In this document: one piece after another, positions 59,957 through 62,277 of the stretch
Numbering within the stretch: the stretch's first letter is position 1
How the letters are laid out: the number at the start of each line of letters is the position of its first letter
From: Mollicutes bacterium
GTDB lineage: Bacteria; Bacillota_I; Bacilli_A; RF39; UBA660
Assembly (NCBI GenBank): GCA_012799635.1
Contig: JAAZKW010000028.1
Span: 1 to 62,277, forward strand
Direction: 5' to 3'
DNA: 62,277 bases
Position numbers and translations under genes: made by a program
The notes under the pieces: model-generated
What the model saw: only the letters and a program-made list of their open reading frames with translations
Database searches by the model: none
Told to the model about the DNA's origin: nothing

Positions 59957-61087
59957 TTAATCTCCATTATTTTGCATACTAACTACACGATAAGCACCTT
60001 CGTAATAAACAAAATATAATGTTTCATTAAACTTATCTGCTCTTTTTATACCATTAGCTATTGTCATATTCTTTTCAAATGATATATCAACTGAAAATGC
60101 AATATCACTATATATTTTATAATTACTTACTTTAATATTAGTAAAAGTTTCTTTATCCAAGGTATGTCTTGAAGTAAAAGTAATATCAACCTTTGTTGCC
60201 CAATCATATGCTCTTTTATAAAGAGATGTTCCTTCGATTAAGTTAGGAGTCAGTTTATAAAGTCCATATTTAGGACCACCTAAGTCTGCCGTTAAAAATA
60301 AACTCCAATTTTTAGCAAATTCTAATGGATCATAATCCTTATTAGCTAATTTCTCAAAAGCTTTATCTTTATCATCCGTTGTAAAATAACTAGTTACATT
60401 ATATTCTAAACCACTAGATGTTACCTCTATTTTATTTTCATTCTCTTTTGCTGTTATTTTAGGTTTAGTTGTAAGTCCAGTTATAGTAAAATGTTTTTCA
60501 TAAGGAAGATCTACCATTTCATATATTTCACTATAACCTTCAATCTGAACCTTTTCTTCTAAATAATCATCTGTTACTTTAATATCGTTAACATAAATAT
60601 CATATTTATCACTAGCATATATATCAACACTAAATATACCATTAGAATTATATGCATCTATTTTTTTAATTTTATACTTATTAAAATTTAAAAGCCCCAA
60701 TCTATTTTCTTTTTTACTTGTTAAACTAACGGTAGCAACCCTTATTTTCCCTGCAAAAACATCATATTTATTAACATCTTCTTTATCTTCAACATAAGTT
60801 ATTTTATTTTCTTTAAATAATTTTGCATATCCTGATTTATAAGAAGTATTTTCAAATTCACTTGTTTTACTAGGATATTTAAAATAATCATTAGCTCGCC
60901 CATTAACACATGCTTTTTTAATATCTGTTACTAATGCTTTCATATAACTATCAGCATTTCCGTTCTCATATAATTTAAGAGAACTAGTTACATAAATCAA
61001 AATTGCTTCAGATAAAATAAGTAATATCAAAAAGAATATTAACAAACTACTTTTATATAACGATTTTTTCTTCTGTTTCTTAGCCAT
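59957..61087 (-). CDS. membrane-anchored extracytoplasmic protein
   Basis: 376 residues. A Lys-rich start (MAKKQKKKSLYK) and one membrane helix (LLIFFLILLILSEAILIYVT) leave about 340 residues outside. The outer part has two or three alpha/beta modules that resemble NTF2-like folds (NGRANDYFKYPS early, EKLANKDYDPLEFAKNWSLF and YFVYYEGAYRVVSMQNN late). I recognise no named family. The start is ATG behind TAGGAGGTTAA. It sits between a phosphodiester glycosidase and a GT2-GtrA enzyme in a three-gene operon, so a role in envelope polysaccharide is likely. Confidence 0.65.
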   Translation of the reverse strand: MAKKQKKKSLYKSSLLIFFLILLILSEAILIYVTSSLKLYENGNADSYMKALVTDIKKACVNGRANDYFKYPSKTSEFENTSYKSGYAKLFKENKITYVEDKEDVNKYDVFAGKIRVATVSLTSKKENRLGLLNFNKYKIKKIDAYNSNGIFSVDIYASDKYDIYVNDIKVTDDYLEEKVQIEGYSEIYEMVDLPYEKHFTITGLTTKPKITAKENENKIEVTSSGLEYNVTSYFTTDDKDKAFEKLANKDYDPLEFAKNWSLFLTADLGGPKYGLYKLTPNLIEGTSLYKRAYDWATKVDITFTSRHTLDKETFTNIKVSNYKIYSDIAFSVDISFEKNMTIANGIKRADKFNETLYFVYYEGAYRVVSMQNNGD

Positions 61088-61095
61088 TTAACCTC

Positions 61096-62124
61096 CTACT
61101 TCCTAATTAAAAATGCCTCAGGTAAACGCCATGAAGAATTAGAATAATAAAACGTTACCGAAGTCATTAAATATTGATCTTGATAATACATAACCGATGA
61201 TGAGCCACCATCAAGATTTGCAGCATTTACTGCCCCATATTTTTCCATAACTTCAATTAAATCGCTTGCTGTTGCTCCAAGATGAGAAGATGCACCTCTA
61301 CCATCAGTAACAAGTAAAAGTAATGTGCCATCTTTTCTTTGACCTATTGCTGTTCTAGGGTTTGCACCACTACCAAAGCCTTTAGCAATTCTTTTTTCAC
61401 CATTAATTATTAATTTAACAAAATGATTATTAACATCAGAACTTTCTTCTTGAAAGGTTACAGCATCTCTAATTTTTTCTGTTTCAACTAATTTTTTAAC
61501 CCCTTCTTGGTTTAAACCTTCCAAAGAAAGAATCTTTAAAATATTATTTTCATCAAGACCTATTAAATGATAACCAACTCCATGTGGAGCATTCCAAACA
61601 ATTTGTCCTTTAGAAACTACAACACCCATGGGATATCCACCCTCATTACCAGTACTTTTATATATTCCACCATTTATTCCTCCTAGGGCATCATTTTCTT
61701 TAACAAGCTCATCTAAAGTCTTACCATATTGAGTAAAGGGATACGTTGTTGCGACATAAACTGTTGACGGATCTGGAACAATCATCATTGTAGCAAAAAA
61801 ATTAGCTCCATGTATTTTTTCAATTTTAATTTCATTCTTACTATCCTCTTGAACCTCAATTAAGTCAGCATCTACATCTTTTGTCATTTCCTGAAGAGAA
61901 TTACTATCTACTATTTTTTGAATATCTTTGCTTGGTAAAACTAAATGAACCACAAACTTCAATGCTCCTGTTTCAAGAAACGTTGTAACAAAGATATTAC
62001 GGGCCGACTTTGATGGACCATAACAAATAATAAGTAATGATGAATACAAAGTAATAATGGTCATTAAAAGAAAAACACCAATAAATGACAATGCTTTTAA
62101 AATAAATAGTAGAAGTTTTTTCAT
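61096..62124 (-). CDS. phosphodiester glycosidase (NAGPA-type) surface protein
   Basis: 342 residues with one N-terminal membrane helix (ALSFIGVFLLMTIITLYSSLL) and an outside catalytic domain: ALGGINGGIYKSTGNEGG, YPMGVVVSKGQIVWN, NPRTAIGQRKDGTLLLLVTD and AANLDGGSSSVMYY are the signature motifs of the phosphodiester glycosidase family (PF09992). Members remove GlcNAc from phosphodiester-linked glycans, in bacteria probably from teichoic-acid-like polymers. First gene of the envelope operon with a near-consensus promoter. RBS AAGGGATGG. Confidence 0.9.
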   Translation of the reverse strand: MKKLLLFILKALSFIGVFLLMTIITLYSSLLIICYGPSKSARNIFVTTFLETGALKFVVHLVLPSKDIQKIVDSNSLQEMTKDVDADLIEVQEDSKNEIKIEKIHGANFFATMMIVPDPSTVYVATTYPFTQYGKTLDELVKENDALGGINGGIYKSTGNEGGYPMGVVVSKGQIVWNAPHGVGYHLIGLDENNILKILSLEGLNQEGVKKLVETEKIRDAVTFQEESSDVNNHFVKLIINGEKRIAKGFGSGANPRTAIGQRKDGTLLLLVTDGRGASSHLGATASDLIEVMEKYGAVNAANLDGGSSSVMYYQDQYLMTSVTFYYSNSSWRLPEAFLIRK

Positions 62125-62169
62125 AATAACACCATCCCTTGAAAATTTATTAATCTCCTATACGATAAT

Positions 62170-62198
62170 ATTATATCCTTACTTTCACTTTTTAGCAA
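62170..62198 (-). promoter_or_regulatory. promoter of the envelope operon
   Basis: On the minus strand TTGCTA (62193-62198), 17 nt, TATAAT (62170-62175), about 45 nt before the glycosidase start. The rest of 62199-62277 is AT-rich and holds the word AATGTCAGT twice, otherwise nothing seen. Confidence 0.65.
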
Positions 62199-62277
62199 TT
62201 ATAACTTGATATAATGTAATAGTTTTATGATAATGTCAGTATAGTTAGTTTTTTGAAAATGTCAGTCTTATATAATA

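Noticed and set aside
62199-62277. Repeat of AATGTCAGT as an operator
   Set aside because: Two 9-mers in AT-rich sequence at the window edge are too little evidence.

Overview
The window reads as one contiguous stretch of a very AT-rich, walled, low-GC Gram-positive genome. Evidence: PolC plus DnaE replicases, a type VIIb (ESX/Yuk) secretion locus, a CIRCE heat-shock operator, consensus sigma-A promoters, MurF and an LL-diaminopimelate-type aminotransferase. TGA is used as a stop (essC at its 3' end, the Nudix gene at 21739-21741), so this is not a code-4 Mycoplasma or Spiroplasma. An uncultured Bacilli lineage (Erysipelotrichia/RF39-like gut bacteria) is my inference; no rRNA is present to decide it.

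Layout. 1-760: a histidine kinase cut by the left edge, whose H-box has Gln in place of His. 865-12255: a type VII secretion region on the minus strand, made of essC and a ubiquitin-like esaB; two WXG100-type genes, a helical protein and a helical-linker-DUF4176 protein under a second promoter; then, after a terminator, a coiled-coil protein and a stand-alone AMP-forming ligase. 12.3-21 kb: rpsD (plus strand), three repeat-type hypotheticals, a YfcC-family carrier, a DUF4097 surface protein, tsf and rpsB. rpsB has a structured leader and an added C-terminal SAP/Rho-N-like tail. 21.2-25.2 kb: a Nudix gene and a decayed tandem duplication of about 1.3 kb carrying two unknown genes, broken CYTH-domain genes and a copy of the 3' end of a symporter gene. 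25-35.4 kb: the run dnaE, polC, GNAT, dapL-like, symporter.

35.4-40.4 kb is the most unusual part. A 71-bp direct repeat containing the dnaE promoter, RBS and first ten codons brackets 4.9 kb. Inside are an acetyltransferase, a nucleotidyltransferase split by one in-frame TAA, a degenerate class I aminoacyl-tRNA-synthetase-like protein, an amidohydrolase and an alarmone-hydrolase HD domain fused straight to a TGS remnant. It looks like a cassette inserted at the 5' end of dnaE with regeneration of that end. 40.4-43.7 kb: FeoA-like protein and four tandem paralogues of an unknown family, each with its own promoter-like element and a near-identical terminator hairpin.

43.7-62.3 kb is mostly housekeeping: rpmB; a long RelA/SpoT protein with a degraded synthetase domain; the CIRCE-controlled hsp20-clpB pair; an ABC exporter, ttcA-like, trmB, Nudix and murF run; a small lipoprotein; two HAD phosphatases; a DUF134/DUF5320 pair behind two copies of a palindromic operator; a GT-C-like membrane protein; tRNA-Tyr, -Gln and -Lys; and an envelope cluster (GT2-GtrA fusion, membrane-anchored protein, phosphodiester glycosidase).
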